Shown here: one piece after another, positions 1 to 7,982 of the stretch
Layout: each line of letters opens with the position of its first letter
How positions within the stretch are numbered: position 1 is the stretch's first letter
Source: Brachybacterium endophyticum
GTDB lineage: Bacteria; Actinomycetota; Actinomycetes; Actinomycetales; Dermabacteraceae
Assembly: GCF_003130585.1 (NCBI RefSeq)
Contig: NZ_QFKX01000002.1
Location: forward strand, 806,001 to 870,000
Reading direction: 5' to 3'
DNA: 64,000 bases
Program-made: the position numbers and the translations under genes
The notes under the pieces: model-generated
Told to the model about the DNA's origin: nothing
The model's input: only the letters and a program-made list of their open reading frames with translations
Databases searched by the model: none

Positions 1-20
1 CGGGACATGCGCCACGCGCC

Positions 21-26
21 TACGCT
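21..26 (+). promoter_or_regulatory. -10 element of a leaderless nudC promoter
   Basis: TACGCT lies six bases before the nudC ATG at 33, so transcription would begin at or next to the A of the start codon. No Shine-Dalgarno sequence is present. The -35 region would fall at or beyond the window edge and cannot be judged. Confidence 0.45.
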
Positions 27-32
27 GAGGGC

Positions 33-953
33 ATGGTGCGAGTGCGTGGACCCCAGCTGCAGACCCCTCTGACGCGGCACGACCTGGATCGGGACGCCCT
101 TCGTCGTGCCGACGATCACGTCCTGGACCATGGTGAGGACGCGATCTATCTCGTCACCCGAGCGGGAGCGGCCAGCATGCTCGCGGACCGCGACGGCCAC
201 CTGGTGCCGGCCCTCGAGATGGAGGATCCCCGCGAGCACCAGCCCGCCCCGGCCGTCTATCTCGGCATGCGCGAGGGCAGGCGGCTGATCGCGGTGGAGA
301 CGTCCGAACCCAGCGCCGAGCTCGACGATCCGGGACGCGACCTGCGGGATCTGCGGCGCGTGGTCGGCGACCTCTCTCCCGAGGACGCCGCGGTGTGCGT
401 GGCCGCGGCCGCGATGGGGTCCTGGCACCGCTCGATGCGCCACTGCCCGCTGTGCGGGGCCCTGCTCGCGCCGACCATGGGCGGGTGGGTGCTGAAGTGC
501 ACCGAGGACGGCACCGAGCACTTCCCGCGCACCGACCCCGCCGTGATCATGGCGGTGCGCGATGCCCAGGACCGCCTCCTGCTGGCCCGCAACGCGAGCT
601 TCCGTAGCGGCTTCCACTCCGTCCTCGCGGGATTCGTGGAGCCGGGGGAGACGATCGAGGCGGCCGTGGCCCGCGAGGTCGCCGAAGAGGTCACCCTGGA
701 TGTGGACGAGGTGGAGTACGTGGGCTCGCAGCCCTGGCCCTTCCCTCGATCGTTGATGCTGGCCTTCCGGGCCTGGGTGGCCGGCGGGCCGGAGATCGTG
801 ATCGGTGACGGCGAGCTCGCCTCGGCCCGCTGGTTCGGTCGCGAGGAGCTCGCCGCCGCGGTGGCTGCCGGTGAGATCCAGCTGCCCCATTCGACCTCGG
901 TCGGACGGGCGCTGGTGGAGGACTGGTACGGCGGACCGATCGACGACGTCTGA
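33..953 (+). CDS. nudC: NAD(H) pyrophosphatase NudC (Nudix hydrolase)
   Basis: Predicted to cleave NADH/NAD to NMN(H) and AMP, and possibly to remove NAD caps from RNA; cytoplasmic. At 306 aa it has the NudC layout: a variable N-terminal domain, a zinc ribbon starting CPLCG (C138, C141, third Cys 156), a Nudix box at about residues 200-222, and the family-defining SQPWPFPRS motif at 232-240. In the Nudix box the usual EExG reads EEVT, so the conserved glycine is threonine. A canonical fourth ribbon cysteine is not obvious. The ATG at 33 is chosen because a -10-like TACGCT sits just upstream and the reading frame fits the family N-terminus. The uvrD2 helicase follows on the same strand after about 50 bases. 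Assignment is firm at the family level. Confidence 0.93.
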   Translation: MVRVRGPQLQTPLTRHDLDRDALRRADDHVLDHGEDAIYLVTRAGAASMLADRDGHLVPALEMEDPREHQPAPAVYLGMREGRRLIAVETSEPSAELDDPGRDLRDLRRVVGDLSPEDAAVCVAAAAMGSWHRSMRHCPLCGALLAPTMGGWVLKCTEDGTEHFPRTDPAVIMAVRDAQDRLLLARNASFRSGFHSVLAGFVEPGETIEAAVAREVAEEVTLDVDEVEYVGSQPWPFPRSLMLAFRAWVAGGPEIVIGDGELASARWFGREELAAAVAAGEIQLPHSTSVGRALVEDWYGGPIDDV

Positions 954-1005
954 TCCTCCACAGCGCCCGCTCGTTCGTCCCCGCGCGCTGGCAGACTGAG
1001 GGACG

Positions 1006-3165
1006 ATGACCGCGAACCACCCCGACGCCCGCACCGCCCCGGCTCCCGAGGCGACCCTCGATGCTGCTCCGTCCTCCTCCGACGCCCCCGGTCCTGTCTC
1101 CGCGGAGGCGATCCTGGAGGCTCTGGACCCCGAGCAGCGGGAGGCCGCGCGCAGCTTCGGTGGTCCGGTGTGCGTGCTCGCGGGCGCCGGCACCGGCAAG
1201 ACCCGGGCGATCACTCATCGCATCGCCTACGGGGTGACGACAGGGACCCTCAACCCTCGCCACGTGCTCGCGGTGACCTTCACCGCGAAGGCCGCAGCGG
1301 AGATGCGCTCGCGACTGCGAGATCTGGGGGTGCCCGCCGTCCAGGCCCGCACCTTCCACGCCGCCGCCCTGCGTCAGCTGCGCCATTTCTGGCCGCGCGT
1401 GGTGGGCGGAGCGGTCCCGGAGATCATGCCCAACAAGTACGCGGGCGTGGCGGAGGCGTGCCAGCGCCTGCACATGAGCGTTGACCGGGCGGCACTGCGC
1501 GACATCGTCGCCGAGGTGGAGTGGTCCCGCGTCTCCATGCTCACGCCCGAGAGCTATCCCGAGGCCGCGAAGGAGACCTGGCGCCCCGGCGTCGCCGGCT
1601 TCGACGCCCGCTCGATCTCCCGCATCCTCACCCAGTACGAGGAGGTCAAGAAGGAGAAGGGTGTCATCGACTTCGAGGACGTCCTGCTGCACATGGTCGG
1701 CTTCCTCACCGAGCGCCCCGACGTCGCCCGCGAGGTCCGCGCCCAGTACAAGCACTTCGTCGTCGACGAGTACCAGGACGTCTCCACCCTCCAGCACGCT
1801 CTGCTGCGGCTGTGGCTGGGCACTGGCAACGACCTGTGCGTGGTCGGCGATGCCGCGCAGACCATCTACACCTTCGCCGGTGCCCGCGCCTCCTACCTGC
1901 TGGACTTCCCGCGGGAGTTCCGCGGGGCGGACGTCGTGCGCCTGGAGCGCAACTACCGCTCGACGCCGCAGATCGTGCGACTGGCCAATCGCGTCCTGGA
2001 CGGCGCTCGCGGGCGCACCAAGGACCATCGGCTCACCCTGGCCTCCCAGCGGGAGGGCGGGGAGCCGCCTGTGGTCGAGTCCTATCCTGACGACGTCGCC
2101 GAGGCCGAGGGTGTCGCCACCCGGATCGCCGACCTGATCGCCGACGGGCGCAGCGCCTCGGACTGCGCCGTGCTGTTCCGCACCAACAGCCAGTCCGAGG
2201 CCGTCGAGCAGGCCCTCACGGCTCGGGGTATCGGCTACCTGGTGCGCGGCGGCGACAAGTACTTCGAGCGTCAGGAGATCCGCCGGGCCATGGTCGCCCT
2301 GCGGGCCGCCTCCCGCGTCGAGCAGGTCGACCCCGCGCGGGCGGTGCGCGACGTCGTCGGCGGGCTGGGCTGGAGCGCGCAGGCACCGGAGACCACCGGC
2401 GCGGTGCGCGAGCGCTGGGACTCCCTGAACGCTCTGGTGTCGCTGACGGACACGATCCTGGGGCGTCCCGGTGCGACGCTCGCAGACGTGGTGCGCGAGC
2501 TCGAGGAGCGTGCCGAGGCGCAGAGCGCCCCGACCGTCGACGGCGTCACGCTCGCCTCCGTCCATGCCGCCAAGGGCCTCGAATGGCCCGTCGTGTTCGT
2601 GATCGGCGCCAGCGACGGACTGCTCCCGATCTCGATGGCGCAGACGGCCGCCGAGGTCGAGGAGGAGCGTCGCCTGTTCTACGTCGCCCTGACCCGGGCG
2701 AAGGACCTGCTGACGATCTCCTGGGCGGCGGCCCGCAATGCCGGCTCCCGGGGCTCGCGCAAACCCTCGCGTTTCCTCGACGGAGCGCTCGAGGGACCCG
2801 GCTCCCAGGACTCGGTCGCCACCGCCCAGCCGCGACGCTCGGGCCGCCGCGGCGCGACCGTCTTCACCACCTGCCGATCCTGCGGCAAGGGTCTCGACAC
2901 CCCTGGTGAGCAGCGCCTGGGGAGGCACACCGCCTGCCCGCCCGCCCACGGCGAGGAGACCCTCGAGAACCTCCGTCTGTGGCGTCGCGGGCGCAGCGCC
3001 CAGGCCGGCGTGCCCGCGTACACGGTGCTGACCGATGCTGCGCTCGCCGCGATCGCCGAGCGCGCCCCTCGGAGCGAGGAGGAGCTGCTCGCCGTCCCCG
3101 GCGTCGGGGCGGACCGGGCGCGCCGCTACGGCGGCGAGATCCTCGAGATCCTCGGCCGCCGCTGA
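1006..3165 (+). CDS. uvrD2: ATP-dependent DNA helicase UvrD2 (SF1, HRDC domain)
   Basis: Superfamily 1A 3'-5' DNA helicase for repair and replication-fork maintenance. The 719 aa protein has a proline/alanine-rich N-terminus, Walker A AGAGTGKT at 59-66, the Walker B VVDEYQD motif around 252-258, a QTIYTFAGA motif, and the C-terminal motif region VALTRAK. After the helicase core come a cysteine cluster (C623, C626, third Cys near 645) and an HRDC-like domain at about 655-719. That tail is characteristic of actinobacterial UvrD2 rather than UvrD1/PcrA. It starts about 50 bases after nudC. A possible -10 (CAGACT, 992-997) lies eight bases before the ATG, so it may be partly leaderless. The nearest alternative would be a generic Rep/UvrD helicase, but the tetracysteine-HRDC tail argues against it. 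Confidence 0.93.
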   Translation: MTANHPDARTAPAPEATLDAAPSSSDAPGPVSAEAILEALDPEQREAARSFGGPVCVLAGAGTGKTRAITHRIAYGVTTGTLNPRHVLAVTFTAKAAAEMRSRLRDLGVPAVQARTFHAAALRQLRHFWPRVVGGAVPEIMPNKYAGVAEACQRLHMSVDRAALRDIVAEVEWSRVSMLTPESYPEAAKETWRPGVAGFDARSISRILTQYEEVKKEKGVIDFEDVLLHMVGFLTERPDVAREVRAQYKHFVVDEYQDVSTLQHALLRLWLGTGNDLCVVGDAAQTIYTFAGARASYLLDFPREFRGADVVRLERNYRSTPQIVRLANRVLDGARGRTKDHRLTLASQREGGEPPVVESYPDDVAEAEGVATRIADLIADGRSASDCAVLFRTNSQSEAVEQALTARGIGYLVRGGDKYFERQEIRRAMVALRAASRVEQVDPARAVRDVVGGLGWSAQAPETTGAVRERWDSLNALVSLTDTILGRPGATLADVVRELEERAEAQSAPTVDGVTLASVHAAKGLEWPVVFVIGASDGLLPISMAQTAAEVEEERRLFYVALTRAKDLLTISWAAARNAGSRGSRKPSRFLDGALEGPGSQDSVATAQPRRSGRRGATVFTTCRSCGKGLDTPGEQRLGRHTACPPAHGEETLENLRLWRRGRSAQAGVPAYTVLTDAALAAIAERAPRSEEELLAVPGVGADRARRYGGEILEILGRR

Positions 3166-3261
3166 CGTCGTTCTGAAGGCGTGTGCTCATCGCCCTGCTC
3201 GCAGGGGAGGCGCACTCGAGAAGCGTCGACGAGACCGCCGCCGGACGGGAAAACTGCAGGT

Positions 3262-3301
3262 GAAAAAAAGATGCGCCGAAGTGTGGGCCGGCGTGTAGTC
3301 T
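3262..3301 (+). promoter_or_regulatory. Candidate WhiB7-type promoter (A-rich block plus -10)
   Basis: An A-rich block (GAAAAAAAGA, 3262-3271) stands out in this GC-rich DNA. A -10-like TAGTCT lies at 3296-3301, with the -35 position directly after the A-rich block. Known WhiB7 promoters carry an AT-rich element next to the -35, recognised by the WhiB7 AT-hook. Autoregulation of the downstream gene is inferred. Confidence 0.5.
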
Positions 3302-3369
3302 GATCTCGTTATCGTCCACGACGTGGTCCGGGAGACCGGGGCGCGCGCAGAAGAAAGGGGGTGTCGTTG

Positions 3370-3489
3370 ATGACCACATGGAAGACGCAGATCACGCCGA
3401 TCGGTTTCTCCGGGTTCGACGCCGCCCTCTGCGCGGTGCCCGCTCTCTCGAACGAGCGGGTCTATCGACCCCAGGGGCTGACGGCTTGA
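3370..3489 (+). CDS. 39-aa upstream ORF in the whiB7 leader
   Basis: This small reading frame starts MTTWKTQITP and ends YRPQGLTA. It is preceded by a strong ribosome-binding site (GAAAGGGG, about nine bases before the ATG). Its stop is 98 bases before the whiB7 start. In mycobacteria and streptomycetes whiB7/wblC leaders contain such ORFs, whose translation senses ribosome stress and controls read-through into whiB7. A short hairpin (GGGTC-TATC-GACCC) lies within its 3' part. No similarity of the peptide itself can be claimed. The attenuator role is inferred from position and family precedent. Confidence 0.6.
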   Translation: MTTWKTQITPIGFSGFDAALCAVPALSNERVYRPQGLTA

Positions 3490-3503
3490 TCTGATCGGGA
3501 CTC

Positions 3504-3587
3504 CGTCTCGATCCGCCGCCCCCGCTGGCGAGAGCGCATGGATGCGCCCGCCGTCCTCGACCACGACGACTTCGAAGCAGCGAGACG
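3504..3587 (+). promoter_or_regulatory. Possible RNA structure masking the whiB7 start
   Basis: CGTCTCG (3504-3510) is the exact complement of CGAGACG (3581-3587), which directly abuts the whiB7 ATG. Between them a small palindrome, GCGCATGGATGCGC, lies at 3534-3547. Pairing of the outer arms would occlude the start region. No U-tract terminator is visible. The assignment rests only on complementarity. Confidence 0.3.
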
Positions 3588-3890
3588 ATGACCGACGTCC
3601 TCACCCGCAGTGACCCCACGACTTCTCCCGACATCCACCACGATGCCGCTCCCTCGGCGACCCTGCCCTGCCAGGACATCGAGGCGGCCGATCTCTTCTT
3701 CTCCGAGCGCCCGGCGGACCTCGAATCCGCCAAGCAGCTGTGCGCCGACTGCCCCTTGAAGGCCCTGTGCCTCGAGGGTGCACTCGAGCGTGGCGAGCCC
3801 TGGGGCGTGTGGGGCGGGGAGATCCTCGAGAACGGGGCCGTGATCGCGTTCAAGCGCGGACGCGGCAGGCCCCGCAAGAACGCCGCCTGA
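3588..3890 (+). CDS. whiB7: WhiB7-like iron-sulfur transcription factor
   Basis: WhiB (Wbl) proteins carry a redox-sensitive [4Fe-4S] cluster and bind sigma A. The 100 aa sequence has the four ligands C28, C52, C55 and C61, the PWGVWGGE turn at 71-78, and a C-terminal AT-hook (GRGRPRK, 91-97). The AT-hook singles out the WhiB7 class, which activates intrinsic resistance to ribosome-targeting antibiotics. The promoter with an A-rich block and the long leader holding an upstream ORF support that class. Its ribosome-binding site is weak, consistent with leader control. A perfect 16-bp hairpin follows the gene and separates it from the convergent DUF5679 gene. WhiB family is certain; the WhiB7 subclass is likely. 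Confidence 0.85.
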   Translation: MTDVLTRSDPTTSPDIHHDAAPSATLPCQDIEAADLFFSERPADLESAKQLCADCPLKALCLEGALERGEPWGVWGGEILENGAVIAFKRGRGRPRKNAA

Positions 3891-3971
3891 CCCGGCACCG
3901 CAAGGGCAGGATCGTGTCCGCACGAGCGAGGGATCAGCAGATCCGACATCCGGCATCCACCCAGACAGCGT

Positions 3972-4005
3972 CAGGGGCGGCCCACCATCTGGTGGGCCGC
4001 CCCTG
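3972..4005. terminator. Bidirectional terminator hairpin
   Basis: A perfect 16-bp inverted repeat (CAGGGGCGGCCCACCA and its complement) encloses two bases. It lies between the convergent ends of the whiB7-like gene (3890) and the DUF5679 gene (4048). There is no long T tract, which is common in high-GC actinobacteria. Confidence 0.75.
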
Positions 4006-4047
4006 AGGCATGAGCGCACGGCGCTCAGCGGATGAGATCGCTGCGGA

Positions 4048-4206
4048 TCAGGCCTTGCCCAGGATCCGGTTCAGCTTGGTGCCGCAGACCGGGCAGACGG
4101 CCTTGGCCATGCGGCGCTCGTTCGAGACGACGACGTCGCCCTCGGCCTCGCGCTTCTCACGGCACTTCACGCAGTAGAACTCACCGCTGTACTTCTCGTC
4201 AGCCAT
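4048..4206 (-). CDS. DUF5679 small zinc-ribbon protein
   Basis: The 52 aa protein begins MADEKYSGEFYCVKC and contains two CxxC knuckles (CVKC and CPVCG), so it very probably binds one zinc ion. It resembles the short DUF5679 proteins common in actinobacteria, whose function is not known. A longer frame extends to 4329, but the ATG at 4206 is chosen because AGAAGGAG stands at ideal distance before it. A TACAGT hexamer (4280-4285, minus strand) could be its -10, leaving a leader of roughly 70 bases. It is convergent with the whiB7-like gene. Confidence 0.8.
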   Translation of the reverse strand: MADEKYSGEFYCVKCREKREAEGDVVVSNERRMAKAVCPVCGTKLNRILGKA

Positions 4207-4770
4207 GCTCACTCCTTCTGTTGCCCCCGCAGCCTCGGCGCCGCACGTCACGGCCGGGTCCTGCGAGGTCGTCCCGGCCACTGTACAGAGCATGGCCCTC
4301 GCATGAGGAATCGGGATCGTGTGCGCCACGCGGCGCGGAATCCGAGCCGGAACGGTGCCGGGGCAGAGGGGCGGGGGCGGGGGTGAACCCGCCGCGGAGT
4401 GAAGAGCCCCGGACAGAGCTCACCCCCGCGACGACGGGGGATCGCGGGGGCGGGCGGAGATGCTCTTCGGCTCTCGTGGAGTCCCGGGGGCGCTCAGCAT
4501 CGTGTGCACCTTCCCCGTACGCACCATGCTAGTTATCCCGGGACTCCACTGCCGTCCGAACGTAGTATCTGCCCCGTCCGGGGTCAAAGCCGGTCCAGTG
4601 GATCCGCTGTGGACAAGTGCCCTTGGACTGTGGACCCCCGGGGGATCAGGGCTCCGCGACTGTGGATCACTCGGGGACCCGCGGGGTCTGGGGAGGACTG
4701 ACGTGCGCCTTGATCATGCACAGTTGGGGACGACACGATCGTCGAGATTTTTTTCTGAGATCCTGGGCCC
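4207..4770. other. Long intergenic region upstream of two divergent genes
   Basis: No convincing gene is seen in these 564 bases. The left part holds the leader and probable promoter of the DUF5679 gene. The middle holds three DnaA-box-like 9-mers. The right end holds a 5-bp hairpin followed by seven T (4729-4754) just before the metallopeptidase gene. Confidence 0.5.
4608..4669 (+). other. Three DnaA-box-like 9-mers
   Basis: TGTGGACAA (4608-4616) is the complement of TTGTCCACA, the preferred DnaA box of actinobacteria. Two related 9-mers follow in the same orientation: TGTGGACCC (4629-4637) and TGTGGATCA (4661-4669). Start-to-start distances are 21 and 32 bp, close to two and three helical turns. 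No dnaA or dnaN gene is in the window, so this is not an obvious origin. Functional DnaA binding is unproven. Confidence 0.35.
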
Positions 4771-5379
4771 ATGCCAGAGCTCACCGAGCACGAGGGGATG
4801 CGCGGTCCGCGCGGCGAGAGGATCCTCGTGCGCCGTTCGCCGCGTCGGCGTCGCACCGTGTCGATCACCCGTCGCGAGGGCGACCTCGTGGTCTCCGTGC
4901 CCGCCTCGTTCGGCGCTCGCCAGGAACGCCACTGGGTGCGCAGCATGGTCGAACAGCTCCAGCGCAAGGAGAACGCGCGCGGCCCAGCGCGCCACGGCGA
5001 CGATGACCTCATGCGGTTGGCCGAGCGGCTGTCCCAGCAGCACCTGGACTCCCGCGCCAGGCCGACTTCGGTCTCCTGGTCCGGCCGTCAGCGGCAGAGA
5101 TGGGGGTCGTGCACCTCGAGCACGGGGGAGATCCGCCTGTCCACCAGGCTGCGGACGATGCCGCAGTACGTCCTGGAGTACGTCCTCGTCCACGAGCTGA
5201 CACATCTGCTCGTGGACGACCACTCCGCGGAGTTCTGGGCGTTCGTGGCGAAGTATCCCCACACCGAGCGCGCACGCGGGTTCCTCGACGGCGTCTCCTA
5301 CTCCCAGCAGCACGGGCCGATGGACTCCGCGGACGGCACCGAGGACGTGTCCGATGATGGCGTGGTGGGCCTCGGCTGA
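4771..5379 (+). CDS. YgjP-type (DUF45/COG1451) M48-like metallopeptidase
   Basis: The 202 aa protein belongs to the SprT-like/YgjP metallohydrolase family, whose substrates are poorly defined. The zinc motif HELTH is at 141-145, with a further histidine at 151 as candidate third ligand, and the family motif WGSC is at 111-114. There is no signal peptide, so it is probably cytosolic. The N-terminal third is a basic beta-rich region typical of the family. No Shine-Dalgarno is visible; a -10-like GATCCT (4759-4764) six bases before the ATG suggests leaderless translation. It is convergent with the Nudix gene at 5425. The family call is firm and the biological role open. Confidence 0.82.
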   Translation: MPELTEHEGMRGPRGERILVRRSPRRRRTVSITRREGDLVVSVPASFGARQERHWVRSMVEQLQRKENARGPARHGDDDLMRLAERLSQQHLDSRARPTSVSWSGRQRQRWGSCTSSTGEIRLSTRLRTMPQYVLEYVLVHELTHLLVDDHSAEFWAFVAKYPHTERARGFLDGVSYSQQHGPMDSADGTEDVSDDGVVGLG

Positions 5380-5424
5380 AGTTGCTCTCCCTCACAGGCG
5401 CCCGTGGCGCGCCGCTGGGACGCC

Positions 5425-6141
5425 CTAGCCGTTCCCGTCGGCCTCGGAGAGCCCGCGGTGCTTCGCCGTCCTCGTGGGGGCAGCGAACTCGTCGAGGTAG
5501 GGAGCGAGCCTTGCGAGGATCTCGGCCATGTCCGAAGCCGCATTCTCGGGAAGCGGTACCTGCGGACTGAACCCGGTGGCGGGGAGGCCCGAGTCATCGA
5601 GGCTTCCCGGCGTTTCGGTCCTCGGCCACGGAACCCAGATCGGGGCCGGGCCGTCGGGGGACTCCGGGTGCAGTGTCACGTCGGCCGCGTCGCCCTCGGC
5701 GCGCAGCACGAACACGACGTCCCAGTGTCCGCCGCAGGTCCCGAAGGTGGAGGCGAGATCGTGCACCTCGAGCAGGGCCGGCCCCGGGCCGACCAGGCTG
5801 AGGTCCTGCAGCCCGGTCTCCTCGGCGACCTCGCGGCGTGCCGCCTCCTCGAGCGAGGCGTCCTCCGCCTCGAGATGACCACCGGGCTGCACCCAGCAGT
5901 GAGCCTTGCCGTGCCACACCAGAGCCAGCTGCTCCGCCGCCCCGTCGAGGACGACGGCGCTCGCCGTCACGTGCAGCCCACCACCCTCGGCGGCCATCGC
6001 GGGCCCGTCGCGCAGCACCGCATCGGGGATCGCCTCGAGCAGGTGCACGTAGTCCGCGCGGGCAGTCGGGTCGATCGCCGCCGTCGACGCCGCGCGCAGC
6101 TCCTGCAACGCCCGCTCGGTCAGCGCGGGAGCGCGGCTCAT
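5425..6141 (-). CDS. Nudix hydrolase
   Basis: A 238 aa protein with a Nudix box in its middle third (GGHLEAED then RREVAEETGL), which binds Mg2+ and cleaves nucleoside diphosphates linked to another moiety. The spacing inside the box has one extra residue relative to the textbook pattern, a common variant in actinobacterial Nudix proteins. The substrate cannot be predicted. Its ATG overlaps the stop of the upstream DUF2342 gene in an ATGA, so the two are translationally coupled. No secretion signal is seen. Confidence 0.85.
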   Translation of the reverse strand: MSRAPALTERALQELRAASTAAIDPTARADYVHLLEAIPDAVLRDGPAMAAEGGGLHVTASAVVLDGAAEQLALVWHGKAHCWVQPGGHLEAEDASLEEAARREVAEETGLQDLSLVGPGPALLEVHDLASTFGTCGGHWDVVFVLRAEGDAADVTLHPESPDGPAPIWVPWPRTETPGSLDDSGLPATGFSPQVPLPENAASDMAEILARLAPYLDEFAAPTRTAKHRGLSEADGNG

Positions 6142-7751
6142 CGCTCGCGCGGGTCCTCGTCCGAGCTGCCGTCGTCGTTCGACGGGCCGTCCTGGTCCGA
6201 CGAGTCCTCCTCGCCCGAGGCATCCTCCTGATCGGACAGGCCCTGGGCCGACGAGTCCTGGGCCGACGAGTCCTGGCCCGAGGGGTCACCCGCGGCCGGT
6301 GCCTGCGTCTCCTCCGAGGCCTTGTCGGCCTCGGAGAGCAGCTTGGCGAGTTCGGCGTCGAAGTCGTCGGGCAGGGTCATCCCCTCCTCGGCCTCCGAGT
6401 CCTCCGTCGCCTCGCCGTCCTCGGCAGCGGCGACGGCCGGGGCGTCGGCCGCAGGAGCCTGCGGTCGGCCGCTCAGCACCTCGACATCGGGCAGCAGGTC
6501 GGGATGGGCCCACTTCGCGTCGCGGCCCTGCTCGCCCTCGGTCGCCAGCACGCTCGCCCACCAGGCGAGCGCCTCTCGGACACGGCGGGGCCGCAGCTCG
6601 ATGCCCACGGTCTTGGAGAGCATCTCCTCGGCCGGCGAGCCGCTCGCGCGACGCCGGCGCAGCACCTCGCGCAGGGCGTCGAGCTGGGGGAGCTTGCCGG
6701 TCAGCGCCTCGGAGGTCACGTGGTCCACCCACGCCTCGATCAGGGCCAGCGTGGTCGCGAGCTCCTCGAGGGCACGCTCCTGGGAGGCGCGACGGGTGAA
6801 GACGAACATCTCGTCGGGGTTGCGGGCCTGCAGCGCCGAGGGATCGGAGAGGTCGAGGTCCCGCACCATCTCGTCGAGGGCGTCGAGATCCAGCGTGATC
6901 CCGCGGGCATAGTCCTCGATGGCCGAGTACAGGGCGCGCGGCAGCCACGGAGCGGCCGAGAACAGAGCGGTGTGGGCGAGCTCCCGGGCGGCCAGGAAGA
7001 TCCGCGCCGCGGGGGCGTCCAGGCCGTGGGACTCCACCAGGTCCGCGACGTTCGCGGCCACCAGGGCGGGGCGACCCTCCGGGCCGAGCGGCAGGGACAG
7101 ATCGGTGGTGCCGAACATCTCGCGGGCGAGCGAACCGATCGCGTGGCCGAACTGGACGCCGAACATCGTGCCGCCCATCCGCTCCATCATCTGCCCGGGA
7201 TCGCCGGGCATCTCGATGGGGGAGTTCTCGATCTGCGAGGACATCGCCTCGCCGATGGCGCCGGCCATGTACTTCGCGACGGGCTCGACGATCGACTGCC
7301 AGCTGTCCTGGGTGCGGTGCAGCCAGGTGCCGCGGCTCCACACCTCGAGCGGCCGTGCCGGCAGGTCGAAGGTGAAGGAGTCCGCGAGCCAGAGCGCGGC
7401 GATGTTGGCGGCCTCGTCCAACTCCTTCACCTGCTCCTCGGTGGGCGCGGGATCGCCCGGCGTGCCCGCGGGGGCGGGGGCGCCCGGGACCTGGACCGAC
7501 CCCTGGGCGGTGCGTCGCGCGAGGTCCTGCGCGAGCGTCCAGTTGACCGGGCCCTCGCCCTGGGCGTTGAAGACGTGCTGCATCTGCGCGGCGGCGGCCT
7601 GCAGCATCGCGGGATCGCTGGGCAGGTTCGCCTGCTTGGCGAGCTCACTGAGGTCCACGCCGTCCAGGGCGCCCTCGGGGATGGCTCCGCCCAGGGCCTC
7701 CTCGAGGAAGCGGCGCAGGGCGTCGTCGTCGGGTGTCGGGTTCTGGCTCAT
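6138..7751 (-). CDS. DUF2342 zinc-dependent metalloprotease-like protein
   Basis: This 537 aa protein matches the DUF2342 (TIGR03624-like) family of actinobacteria, often annotated as zinc-dependent metalloprotease or putative hydrolase. The central region carries the family segment ARELAHTALF at about residue 255, followed by AAPWL. A strict HExxH motif is absent there because the first His is Arg, so catalysis is doubtful. The last roughly 110 residues are acidic, with Ser/Asp-rich repeats such as SSAQDSSAQ and SSDQDG, and are likely disordered. The ATG at 7751 is chosen for its GGAGGTG ribosome site; a longer frame to 7787 lacks one. It is coupled to the downstream Nudix gene and divergent from the PDZ protease gene, a pairing I recall as recurrent in actinobacteria. 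Confidence 0.82.
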   Translation of the reverse strand: MSQNPTPDDDALRRFLEEALGGAIPEGALDGVDLSELAKQANLPSDPAMLQAAAAQMQHVFNAQGEGPVNWTLAQDLARRTAQGSVQVPGAPAPAGTPGDPAPTEEQVKELDEAANIAALWLADSFTFDLPARPLEVWSRGTWLHRTQDSWQSIVEPVAKYMAGAIGEAMSSQIENSPIEMPGDPGQMMERMGGTMFGVQFGHAIGSLAREMFGTTDLSLPLGPEGRPALVAANVADLVESHGLDAPAARIFLAARELAHTALFSAAPWLPRALYSAIEDYARGITLDLDALDEMVRDLDLSDPSALQARNPDEMFVFTRRASQERALEELATTLALIEAWVDHVTSEALTGKLPQLDALREVLRRRRASGSPAEEMLSKTVGIELRPRRVREALAWWASVLATEGEQGRDAKWAHPDLLPDVEVLSGRPQAPAADAPAVAAAEDGEATEDSEAEEGMTLPDDFDAELAKLLSEADKASEETQAPAAGDPSGQDSSAQDSSAQGLSDQEDASGEEDSSDQDGPSNDDGSSDEDPRER

Positions 7752-7970
7752 CAGGCACCTCCGGATGTGGCCGGCTGCGTCCTGCACGGCGCGGCGCGGC
7801 CTGGATCGTCGTCGGATTCAGCGTACCGAGCACCTCACCGCCCGCATCGGGCGGGCTCCCAGTTTCGCTGAGGGCGTCGAGCGCGGGGCCGATGGGTGGG
7901 CCGTCGGGTGGGCCGATGGGTGTGAGGGGAGACGGCCCGCCCCGGGCACCGACCGCCCAGCACGGTGCGG

Positions 7971-7976
7971 CACAAT
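7971..7976 (+). promoter_or_regulatory. -10 element of a leaderless promoter (PDZ protease)
   Basis: CACAAT lies six bases before the GTG at 7983. The spacing fits a leaderless transcript. No good -35 is seen 17 bases upstream. Confidence 0.4.
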
Positions 7977-7982
7977 GGCCCG

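Noticed and set aside
4729..4754. Five-base-pair hairpin followed by seven T just before the metallopeptidase gene.
   Set aside because: As a terminator it would have to end a transcript that has no visible gene upstream on that strand, and the stem is short. It may be chance or part of the promoter region.
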